This document shows positions 14,999 to 22,164 of a stretch of 42,621 nt of DNA, in pieces. Below the pieces are notes generated by a model that was not told the origin of the DNA, made no database searches, and was given only the letters and a program-made list of their open reading frames with translations. This DNA is from an uncultured Acidimicrobiales bacterium. Its GTDB lineage: Bacteria; Actinomycetota; Acidimicrobiia; Acidimicrobiales; SHLQ01. How positions within the stretch are numbered: position 1 is the first letter of the stretch; every line of letters begins with the position of its first letter. The stretch lies in assembly GCA_938040365.1 (NCBI GenBank), contig CALHXU010000090.1, forward strand, positions 1 through 42,621, written 5' to 3'. The translations under genes were made by a program, and so were the position numbers.

Positions 14999-16240
14999 CT
15001 AGGGCAGCGTTCCGATTGCGGCGGTTATGGCGTCGAGGGCGATTTGGATCTCTTCTTCGTTGACGGTGAGCGGCGGCATGAAGCGGATCGTGTTGCCCTT
15101 CGCCCCTGCGGTCATGAGAAGCAGGTTTCCCTCGTGGAAACAGTGTGCGAGTACAGCCTTTGCGTCCTCTGCGCTCCGTAGGTCACAGGCGATCATGATG
15201 CCGGGACCGCGGACATGTTCGACGATGGGACCATTTGCCATAAGTGCCTCAAGGCCGGCACGAAGCTGATCGCCACGAGCGTTCACGTTGTCGATAAATC
15301 CATCGGTGGTGATGACGTCGATCGTTGCGAGTGCGGCAGCACAGCCAATGGCGTTGCCGCCGTAGGTGCCGCCATGTGACCCGGTCGGCCACTTGTCGTC
15401 GAGCTCTCGGCGAGTACCGAGGGCCGAAAATGGAAACCCTGAGGCGATGCCTTTGGCCATGCAAATGATGTCGGGTGCAATGTCGAAGTGGTCGATAGCA
15501 AACATCGACCCGGTGCGAGCAAAGCCACTTTGCACCTCGTCGGAGATGAACAAAATGCCGTGGTCGGCGCACCGTTGCGCAATCCCTTCGAGGAATCGCT
15601 TTGGTGCGAGTTTGTAGCCACCTTCGCCGAGGACCGGCTCGACGATCACGCACGCCGTTTCGCTCGGTGCGGTCGACCCGGCGAGCAGACGGTCGAAGCC
15701 GGTCAGGCATGCATCGATTTCGGCTTCGTGATCGGCGGCGCGTGGGTCGGGAAATGGTGCGGTGAAGACGCCACCGGGCAACGGCGCATGGCCAGCTCGG
15801 TAGACGTTCTTCGAGGTGGTCATCGCCATTGCCATATGTGTGCGGCCGTGAAAACTGCCTTCAAAAACGATGGTGTGTGGTCTCCCGGTCGCTTGCTTCG
15901 CGAGTTTGATCGCGGCTTCGGTGATCTCGGCCCCAGAGTTCGCGTAGAAGAAGGTATCGATGCCCGGGGGAGTGATCGCTTCCAGCCGAGCCGCCAACGG
16001 TTGCATCATGTCGTTTGTGAACACGTTTGCTTGAAGGTGAATACCTCGGGCTGCCTGGGTCGCGATCGCCTCCACAACCTTTGGATGGGAGTGCCCGGTC
16101 GAGATGACCGCAATCCCCGAAACGAAGTCGAGGTACTTCTCTCCGTCTGTGGTCGTGACCCACGAGCCAGATCCCTCAGCAACCTCAAGGTCGGTGAGTT
16201 TGAACCAGACGTTCGAAAGGTTCTTGGTGTCTGCAGCCAT
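14999..16240 (-). CDS. Class III aminotransferase (4-aminobutyrate aminotransferase-like)
   Basis: A 413-aa PLP enzyme. The PLP lysine is K263 in MAKGIASG, the pyridine-nitrogen Asp is D234 in FISDEVQSGF, and YANSGAEITEAAIKLAK and GSFHGRTHMAMAMT are the other fold-I class III signatures. These enzymes move the terminal amine of GABA, other omega-amino acids or diamines to 2-oxoglutarate or pyruvate. The start at 16240 has GGAAG upstream. In this island it would fit deamination of an omega-amine product. It diverges from P450-1, with operator site 2 and a hairpin array between them. Confidence 0.9.
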   Translation of the reverse strand: MAADTKNLSNVWFKLTDLEVAEGSGSWVTTTDGEKYLDFVSGIAVISTGHSHPKVVEAIATQAARGIHLQANVFTNDMMQPLAARLEAITPPGIDTFFYANSGAEITEAAIKLAKQATGRPHTIVFEGSFHGRTHMAMAMTTSKNVYRAGHAPLPGGVFTAPFPDPRAADHEAEIDACLTGFDRLLAGSTAPSETACVIVEPVLGEGGYKLAPKRFLEGIAQRCADHGILFISDEVQSGFARTGSMFAIDHFDIAPDIICMAKGIASGFPFSALGTRRELDDKWPTGSHGGTYGGNAIGCAAALATIDVITTDGFIDNVNARGDQLRAGLEALMANGPIVEHVRGPGIMIACDLRSAEDAKAVLAHCFHEGNLLLMTAGAKGNTIRFMPPLTVNEEEIQIALDAITAAIGTLP

Positions 16241-16286
16241 TTGGTTCTTCCAATCACTAGGCCAACCGTCGAGCGGTGACAAAATC

Positions 16287-16300
16287 ATTCGGCACCGAAC
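16287..16300. promoter_or_regulatory. MarR-type operator, site 2
   Basis: ATTCGGCACCGAAC differs from site 1 at two positions. It lies 47 bp upstream of the aminotransferase start and 139 bp upstream of the divergent P450-1 start. Confidence 0.6.
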
Positions 16301-16342
16301 AACCTACCGCGGTTAAAGTTTCGCTACCTCGGCGGGCGGTGA

Positions 16343-16412
16343 CCGCTGCCTTTTGAGATGCAGTTGCCGCTGCCTTCTGAGAGGCAGTTACCGCTGCCTT
16401 CTGAGAGGCAGT
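16343..16412. repeat. 24-bp tandem repeat, three units, each a hairpin
   Basis: Units begin at 16343, 16367 and 16391 (CCGCTGCCTTCTGAGAGGCA and variants; the third unit is cut at 22 bases). In units two and three CTGCCT pairs with AGGCAG around TCTGAG; unit one has a mismatch. The array ends 27 bases before the P450-1 start codon, within its probable leader. It could act on transcription elongation or mRNA stability, or be a simple slippage array. Confidence 0.75.
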
Positions 16413-16438
16413 CCGCCACCAACGAACAGGAGTGTTCC

Positions 16439-17593
16439 ATGTCGTTAGGATCCGAAATCGATCTCGCTGCACTCGAAGCAGACCCCGACCCAATACTCGC
16501 CCAGCTACGGGCTGACGAGCCGGTGGCCTACATCGATGCGCTCGAGATGTGGTTCGTCACCCGCTGGGATGATGTTGCCGCGGTTGAGGCCGACTACGAG
16601 ACGTTCCGTTCCGCGACCGAGCCGTCCTTTCTCGCACGAGCGCTCGGCACGAACATGTTGACGCTCGACCCACCCGAGCACACAAGGGTGACCGCCATGA
16701 TTCGGCCCGAGTTTCGATCGAGCGGAAGAAGCGGATCCTTCGTGACCGAGGAACTCACAGCTATGGCAAATCACGTTCTCGACGCGGTCGAGCCGGGTGG
16801 CTTCGATGTGATGACCTCCTATGCCCAACCCCTTGCAGCAGGTGCGTTGGCGACGGTGCTCGGGCTCGATCATCACGGCGCGAGCGTTATGTGGAGCTGG
16901 TGCGAGGGCTTGTGCGCCGACATCGCAAACTTCGAGAACGACCCCGATATCAGCAAACGAACCGAAGTCGTCAAGGCCGAACTCGGTGAAGCGATTCGTG
17001 AACGGATCGCTGAAGCCAACGAAGGCGATAACTCGGCGATTGCTCGCTTCGTACAGGCAGGGGCGACGCCCGAGGAAATCATCAACAACGTGCGGCTCAT
17101 GATCTCGGGCGGCATCAACGAACCGCGCGATGGTATTGGCCTCGTGACGTGGGTCTTGTTGAGCCAGCCAGAGTTACGAGAACGCGTCACCGCCGAACCA
17201 AGCGACATGCGACGCCTCATCGAAGAAGTGTTCCGCGTGTACTCGCCGGTCGGGACCGTAACCCGTCAGGCCACCCGAGACGTCGAGCTTGGCGGGGCAC
17301 TCATCAAAGAGGGCGATTTAGTTTCAGGTGTCCTCCGTTCGATCAACCTCGATGAAGCGCATTGGACAAATCCAATGGTGATCGATCTCGATCGTCGCGA
17401 AGGCGCACACGCCGCCTTTGCGCTCGGCACGCACCGCTGTCTTGGCGAGTGGCTCGGTCGTCAAGAAGTCAAGGTTGGTGTAGAGCGGTTGTTCGCTCGC
17501 TTCGAGAATCTCCGCCTCGACCCAGCCGCCGGCCCGGTCGAACTGACCGGCTTCGAGTTTCGAGGACCGAAGTCGGTGAACGTGTTGACCTAG
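16439..17593 (+). CDS. Cytochrome P450 with atypical I-helix (P450-1)
   Basis: A 384-aa soluble bacterial P450. The haem-ligand loop FALGTHRCLG places the Cys at 334, and the ExxR pair is E263/R266 (EEVFR). The oxygen-activating I-helix, normally AGxDT or AGxET, reads SGGINEPRD (223-231), so the conserved acid-alcohol pair is replaced by Asn-Glu-Pro. The ATG at 16439 has AGGAG six bases upstream; a longer open frame would only translate the 24-bp repeats. It is clearly different from the other three P450s in the island. Electrons would come from the island's ferredoxins and reductase. Confidence 0.92.
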   Translation: MSLGSEIDLAALEADPDPILAQLRADEPVAYIDALEMWFVTRWDDVAAVEADYETFRSATEPSFLARALGTNMLTLDPPEHTRVTAMIRPEFRSSGRSGSFVTEELTAMANHVLDAVEPGGFDVMTSYAQPLAAGALATVLGLDHHGASVMWSWCEGLCADIANFENDPDISKRTEVVKAELGEAIRERIAEANEGDNSAIARFVQAGATPEEIINNVRLMISGGINEPRDGIGLVTWVLLSQPELRERVTAEPSDMRRLIEEVFRVYSPVGTVTRQATRDVELGGALIKEGDLVSGVLRSINLDEAHWTNPMVIDLDRREGAHAAFALGTHRCLGEWLGRQEVKVGVERLFARFENLRLDPAAGPVELTGFEFRGPKSVNVLT

Positions 17594-17602
17594 CGGTTTG
17601 CC

Positions 17603-18319
17603 TTACGCACCATTTCGACGAGCTGCCATTCTGACGATCCAGGAAAACGAAGGGTCGGTGTCGCGCGTGTCGAGCATCTCGGGATGCCACTGGACCGCAA
17701 TCATTGGAAGCTCACGATGTTCGAGGCCCTCGACGGTTCCGTCGCCGCTGCGCGCCGTCACGACGAGATCGGTGCCGGGGGTATCGACGGTTTGGTGATG
17801 GAGCGAGTTCACCGAAACGCTGCCGCCATAGATTTGCGCGAGCGTTGACCCGTCGGTGGTGGTGATCGTGTCGCTTAGCGTGGACGGGTCGATGTCATAG
17901 CGTGCGTGTTCGGGGACGTCCTGGTGGAGTGTGCCACCAGCGTGAACGTTGAGGAGTTGTAGGCCCCGGCAGATGCCGAGCATCGGCAGCTCTCGTTCGG
18001 CGGCAAGATCGAGAAGCGCCAACTCGTACGCGTCGCGAATGTCTTCGAACTCGGTGGTCGGGTCCAGCGCCGCGCCATATCGGTCGGGGTTCACGTCAGC
18101 GCCGCCACTGATCAGCACACCGTCGAGGTGATCGGCAAACTCGTCTGGTGCTGCATCGAGGGGAAGATGAACGGGTAGCCCGCCTGCGGCGAGTACCCCG
18201 CGCGCGTAGTCCGCGTAGTACCAATCGCCTTCGAGGTGCCGAAGCGATTCTGGAGTGCCCTCGAGTTGGCTCGCGACCTTCCGTCGGCCGCTCAGTCCGA
18301 TGAGGGGGCGTCGGCTCAT
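17603..18319 (-). CDS. Class I glutamine amidotransferase-like gamma-glutamyl hydrolase (PuuD-like, peptidase C26)
   Basis: A 238-aa protein. The catalytic triad is visible: nucleophile C117 in LGICRGLQLLNV, with H212 and E214 in VQWHPE. GVLISGGADVNPDRYG and the following Asp-rich loop are typical of PuuD, which cuts gamma-glutamyl-GABA to glutamate and GABA. In this island it would release glutamate from a gamma-glutamylated intermediate made by the glutamine synthetase-like enzyme at 26.3 kb. The ATG overlaps the stop of the upstream gene (ATGA, 18316-18319), so the two amidotransferase genes are coupled. It converges on P450-1. Confidence 0.9.
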   Translation of the reverse strand: MSRRPLIGLSGRRKVASQLEGTPESLRHLEGDWYYADYARGVLAAGGLPVHLPLDAAPDEFADHLDGVLISGGADVNPDRYGAALDPTTEFEDIRDAYELALLDLAAERELPMLGICRGLQLLNVHAGGTLHQDVPEHARYDIDPSTLSDTITTTDGSTLAQIYGGSVSVNSLHHQTVDTPGTDLVVTARSGDGTVEGLEHRELPMIAVQWHPEMLDTRDTDPSFSWIVRMAARRNGA

Positions 18320-19113
18320 TGTTCTTCTCCTGTGGTCGTTTTTGTTTGCAGCGAATCAGCGTTCGCCGGTTCGGGTGGGGAGCTCTCTGGAAAGGCAACG
18401 TCATCGAGGAACCAGTCGACGAGACGACGACATTGTTCACTATTGCGCGCCTCGTTCTCTGCCATCTCGGAGGTAACGAGCTCCCGATCGACACCGTACT
18501 CAGCAAAGTACTCGTCGTAGCTCGGGTCGGCGTTCGATAGGAACTCGGTGACTTGAGCCATGTTGGCCTCGGGGTGAAACTGTGTTCCAGCGAAGCGTCC
18601 GATTGTGAACAGTTGGGGAGCCGTCTCGTTTTGGGCCAGAACCGTTGCATTGGGCGGCGGGATGATCCGGTCGTGATGCCACTCGAGCCAAGGTCCTGGG
18701 CCAACCGGGTTCGACTGGCCGGGAGCGTCGTCGATCGTGAACCACCCAATCTCGGTTTGGGGTGAGGCTTCGACCGCACCACCGAGTGCATCGGCAATGA
18801 GTTGCGCGCCGAAGCACACACCGAGCAGCGGCTTGTCTGCCTCGAACGTTGCTCGGATTGCATCGAGCTCGTCGTATACCCACGAGGCAATCTCGTCTTT
18901 GTTGGTCAGTGAGCGAATCGATCCCATGACCACAATGAGGTCGTAGTCAGCGAAGTTGGGGAAGGACTTGTCGCCCTCGACCGGGTCGGCCGGATGAGAA
19001 ATGAGGTGGGTGTGTATCGAGAATCCGCGATCGCCTAGGCATCGGGCGACTTCTCCGCCGATCTGGTCAGCTTCGTGGGCAACGATCAGGCAAGACCTAT
19101 CAAACCGACGCAT
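18316..19113 (-). CDS. GMP synthase-like class I glutamine amidotransferase domain protein (GATase-B)
   Basis: A 265-aa protein. The nucleophile is C100 in LLGVCFGAQLIADALGG, with H180 and E182 in GTQFHPE; WLEWHHDR is also typical of free-standing GATase domains. No synthase domain is attached, so hydrolysis of a gamma-glutamyl amide is likelier than ammonia transfer; AtdA2 of aniline degradation is a known example of this type. A strong GGAGGAG precedes the ATG at 19113. It is a close paralogue of the GATase half of the fusion at 39148-40152. Operator site 3 lies 24 bp upstream. Confidence 0.88.
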   Translation of the reverse strand: MRRFDRSCLIVAHEADQIGGEVARCLGDRGFSIHTHLISHPADPVEGDKSFPNFADYDLIVVMGSIRSLTNKDEIASWVYDELDAIRATFEADKPLLGVCFGAQLIADALGGAVEASPQTEIGWFTIDDAPGQSNPVGPGPWLEWHHDRIIPPPNATVLAQNETAPQLFTIGRFAGTQFHPEANMAQVTEFLSNADPSYDEYFAEYGVDRELVTSEMAENEARNSEQCRRLVDWFLDDVAFPESSPPEPANADSLQTKTTTGEEQ

Positions 19114-19136
19114 TCACGCTCCTCCAAAAATCAACC

Positions 19137-19150
19137 GTTAGCTACCGAAC
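19137..19150. promoter_or_regulatory. MarR-type operator, site 3
   Basis: GTTAGCTACCGAAC is an imperfect match to GTTnGGnnCCnAAC (one core mismatch), just upstream of the GATase-B operon and facing the substrate-binding protein gene. Confidence 0.55.
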
Positions 19151-19247
19151 GATTTCGATGATACTGTCACCGTCCAGCTGTTCGGCAAACGTTCTTCGCT
19201 TGCTGCCTAGACCTTGCCTAGCTCTATGGCATAGCTTTACAAAACAA

Positions 19248-19261
19248 GTTTGGATACAAAC
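19248..19261. promoter_or_regulatory. MarR-type operator, site 4
   Basis: GTTTGGATACAAAC, flanked by A and T to give the palindrome AGTTTG-GATA-CAAACT (19247-19262). It lies 49 bp upstream of the substrate-binding protein start and resembles the centre of site 5 most closely. Confidence 0.55.
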
Positions 19262-19310
19262 TACTTGGACTGGGTCGTAAACCGCGACCCGCCAAACGAG
19301 GGGGAAAACC

Positions 19311-20558
19311 GTGAAATATCGCCAATTACTGGCGGCGCTCGTTGCGCTAAGCCTTATTGCTGCTGCATGTGGCAGCGATTCGGGTGACGGAGATACCGCA
19401 TCCACATCGGGGAGCGACACCGAGGATTCCGGTGGCGGCGCGGCTTCGGCCGGCATCGATGTCGACGCCATCTTGGCCGCCGACCTCGACAACTGTGTCG
19501 ACGCACCGACCGGCGACTCCATCCAGGTGGGTGCCGTACTCGACTTCAGTGAAGCTGCTGGCTTTGTTGATATCCCTGGCGCCGACGTCATGCCTTATGT
19601 CGCAGACCTCATCAACTGCACCGGTGGCATCGACGGCCGCCCGGTCGAGGTGAACGTTCGTGAGGCGGGCGACGATCCAGCTCTCGCAACCCAAGAACTC
19701 ATCGACTGGGGCGCACAATTCTTCGTCGGCCCACCGTTTGCCGACGCAACCCTTCCAATGGCACAGGCCGGCGGCGGCGAGTACGCCATCTTCGCTGCTG
19801 CATCGACCGAGCCAACGCTCGCCGATGCCGAGAACAACACCTTCCTCGTCACCTTCGATGACGTTGGCCAGTCGAGCGCATCAGCGCAGTTCGCATGGGA
19901 TCAAGGTTTGACCGAAGCGATCATCTTTACCGAGGGTGAAGGCGTTCCGTACTCGGGCGTCAACCCTGATGCGTTCATCGAGACCTTCGAAGGACTCGGC
20001 GGCACGATCATCAGCACCCAAACCTACGGATGGTTCGTCGATACCGACTTCTCGTCACAGGCAAATGACGTCGCTGGTGTTGCCGACGGCGACGAAGTGT
20101 TCTTCTCGGCTGCAGCGAACTTCCAGATCACCGCACTCAAGGCGCAGCTCGAAGGTCAAGGCCTCGAGGGAATCACCTACATGGGAACCGATGCCTTCGA
20201 CGCAACCGGAACCCTCTTCGACCCAGAGGCGGAGGGCTTCATCCACACGCCACACGCCATCGTCGAACCAGGAAGCGACCTCGAAGCCGTGCTCGCTGGA
20301 TCGGGCACCCTCGAGAGTGATGCTCCGAACTTCATGCCGCTTTACATCGATTCGATGCTGCTCGGTATTCAAGGCATCCTCGATTGCGGATGTGATGAGC
20401 CTGCAGATATTGCCGAGGCCGTGAAGAACATCTCGGGCTTCCCAGGAACCTCTGGTGAGATCACCTACGCCGGCACGAACGGTATCCCACCAAAGGCCGT
20501 TGACATCGTGCAGAACAGCGACGGTGCGTACAACGTGCTGGGAACCATCGGCGGCTAA
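19311..20558 (+). CDS. LIV-type ABC transporter substrate-binding lipoprotein
   Basis: A 415-aa protein starting at GTG with GAGGGGGA upstream. The signal peptide ends in lipobox IAAAC with Cys at about residue 20, followed by a Gly/Ser/Asp/Thr-rich linker. The mature domain is the periplasmic-binding type I (Leu/Ile/Val-binding) fold: IQVGAVLDFSEAAGFVDIPG, GGIDGRPVEV, then LGIQGILDCGCDEPADI near the end. It captures the substrate for the importer encoded by the next three genes. The family binds branched-chain amino acids, amides, urea or aromatic acids; the ligand here is unknown. Confidence 0.92.
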   Translation: MKYRQLLAALVALSLIAAACGSDSGDGDTASTSGSDTEDSGGGAASAGIDVDAILAADLDNCVDAPTGDSIQVGAVLDFSEAAGFVDIPGADVMPYVADLINCTGGIDGRPVEVNVREAGDDPALATQELIDWGAQFFVGPPFADATLPMAQAGGGEYAIFAAASTEPTLADAENNTFLVTFDDVGQSSASAQFAWDQGLTEAIIFTEGEGVPYSGVNPDAFIETFEGLGGTIISTQTYGWFVDTDFSSQANDVAGVADGDEVFFSAAANFQITALKAQLEGQGLEGITYMGTDAFDATGTLFDPEAEGFIHTPHAIVEPGSDLEAVLAGSGTLESDAPNFMPLYIDSMLLGIQGILDCGCDEPADIAEAVKNISGFPGTSGEITYAGTNGIPPKAVDIVQNSDGAYNVLGTIGG

Positions 20559-20566
20559 TCCACCCA

Positions 20567-21268
20567 ATGCTTGAAGTACGTGGGCTCACAACCAAATACG
20601 GTGCGATCTCTGCACTTCGAGATGTAAGCCTGTCCGTGGGGGCCGGTGAGGTAGTAGGCCTCATCGGCCCTAACGGGGCAGGAAAGACAACACTTCTCGG
20701 ATCGATAACAGGGCTGCTCGAGAAATCGGCGGGAACGGTCACCTTCGACGGAAACGACATCACCAACACCGCTCCGGAAAAGATTCTGCGCAGTGGTCTC
20801 GCGCTCGTTCCTGAGCATCGTCGAATCTTCGCCGACATGACGATCGAGGAGAACCTTCGCATTGGAGGGGCGGTACGGACCGCTGCTGAGCGAGCCGAGA
20901 CCATGGAAGAGATGTACGAACTGTTTCCGGTGTTAGGCGACCGGCGTTCGAACGCCGCTGGTTTCCTCTCCGGAGGTGAAGCACAGCAACTCGCCATTGC
21001 GCGGGCCTTAATGTCGCGTCCGCGGCTGATCATGATGGACGAGCCGTCGCTCGGGCTTGCGCCGATCCTGGTCGACCTTGTCTTCGACCTCATCGACCAG
21101 CTTCGAGATCAGGGAAGAACGATCCTCGTGGTCGAACAGAATGCAACTCGCATGCTTTCTGCCGCGGACCGTGCCTATGTATTGCGCAGTGGCGACGTCG
21201 TCGCAGACGGAACTGGTCGAGAGTTGCTCGAGCGTTCCGATCTCTTTGACACTTTCATTGGAGGCTAG
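20567..21268 (+). CDS. livF: LIV-type ABC transporter ATPase (LivF-like)
   Basis: A 233-aa ATP-binding subunit. Walker A is GPNGAGKTT (about residues 36-44), the signature motif is LSGGEAQQLAIARAL and Walker B LIMMDEPSLGL. LVPEHRRIFADMTIEENL is characteristic of LivF. It starts 8 bases after the substrate-binding protein gene. It would pair with the LivG half of the fusion protein to drive import. Confidence 0.93.
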   Translation: MLEVRGLTTKYGAISALRDVSLSVGAGEVVGLIGPNGAGKTTLLGSITGLLEKSAGTVTFDGNDITNTAPEKILRSGLALVPEHRRIFADMTIEENLRIGGAVRTAAERAETMEEMYELFPVLGDRRSNAAGFLSGGEAQQLAIARALMSRPRLIMMDEPSLGLAPILVDLVFDLIDQLRDQGRTILVVEQNATRMLSAADRAYVLRSGDVVADGTGRELLERSDLFDTFIGG

Positions 21269-21276
21269 CTCTCGAC

Positions 21277-22164
21277 ATGGTCGAACTCCTGCAAAACATC
21301 ATCGACGGTTTGGGACGGGGCGGGATCTACGCGCTCCTCGCCCTCGGTATTGCGGTGGTCTTTGGCATCATGCACCTGCTCAACTTCGCGCACGGCGAGT
21401 TGATTACCATCCCCGGATACCTCACGTTCTGGGCGTTCAACAACGGGTTCAACTGGTGGACGGTCGTGCCGCTGATCATCATCTCGGCGGTGATCACCTC
21501 GCTGGTGATCGAACGCATTGCCTTTAGCCGGGTCCGAGGTGCCACCGACTTCACACTCTTGTTGACCTCGTTCGGTATCCACTTCATCGTGTCCGCTCTC
21601 TTTTTGGTGTACGTCTCTGCGTCGGTGCAGAGCATTCCTCGGCCGTCGTGGTTTGCCGACACGATCGCAGTGGGCCAACTCAACCTCGAGGTCTTTGACC
21701 TGCTCGTAATCGGAGTCACGATCGTCGTTCTCGCCGGTACGACATGGCTGCTGCAACGCACTATGTTCGGCTTGGCGCTTCGGGCTGCCGCAGACGACTT
21801 CGACACAGCCCGACTCATGGGAATCAATTCCGACTCGGTCATCCGTGGCGCCTTTGCACTCTCTGGCTTTCTCGCTGGTGTCGCTGGCATCTTCTGGCTG
21901 ATGCGGGCAGGTTCGGTTACTCCGAGCGCCGGATTGAACCCGATGATCAGCGGTGTGTTGGCCGCCCTCATCGGCGGACTCGGAAGTCTGAAGGGTGCGG
22001 TACTTGGAGGTTTGGCCCTCGGTATGGCCGAGGTGCTCATCCGATCGTGGCTGCCCGGCGGCATTTCGCAGCTGACCGATGGCTTTGTATTCGTGTTGAT
22101 CGCGCTGCTGTTTATCTTCCGGCCCGGAGGCTTGCTGTCGGTGCCGAGCGTGGAGCGAGTCTGA
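21277..22164 (+). CDS. livH: LIV-type ABC transporter permease (LivH-like)
   Basis: A 295-aa integral membrane protein with about eight hydrophobic segments. GIYALLALGIAVVFGIMHLLNFAHGEL is the LivH signature near the N-terminus, and LGSLKGAVLGGLALGMAEVL lies near the C-terminus. The gene starts 8 bases after livF and its stop overlaps the next start (TGATG, 22162-22166). Confidence 0.93.
   Translation: MVELLQNIIDGLGRGGIYALLALGIAVVFGIMHLLNFAHGELITIPGYLTFWAFNNGFNWWTVVPLIIISAVITSLVIERIAFSRVRGATDFTLLLTSFGIHFIVSALFLVYVSASVQSIPRPSWFADTIAVGQLNLEVFDLLVIGVTIVVLAGTTWLLQRTMFGLALRAAADDFDTARLMGINSDSVIRGAFALSGFLAGVAGIFWLMRAGSVTPSAGLNPMISGVLAALIGGLGSLKGAVLGGLALGMAEVLIRSWLPGGISQLTDGFVFVLIALLFIFRPGGLLSVPSVERV

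Noticed and set aside
15366-16279. Antisense open frames over the aminotransferase
   Set aside because: The minus-strand protein carries all class III motifs, so the plus-strand frames are shadows.
16343-16412. Possible CRISPR-like array
   Set aside because: The repeats are directly tandem with no spacers, and no cas genes are near.
16358-16438. P450-1 starting within the 24-bp repeats (LPLPSERQ repeats)
   Set aside because: The ATG at 16439 has a well-placed AGGAG and matches the usual P450 N-terminus; the upstream start has none.
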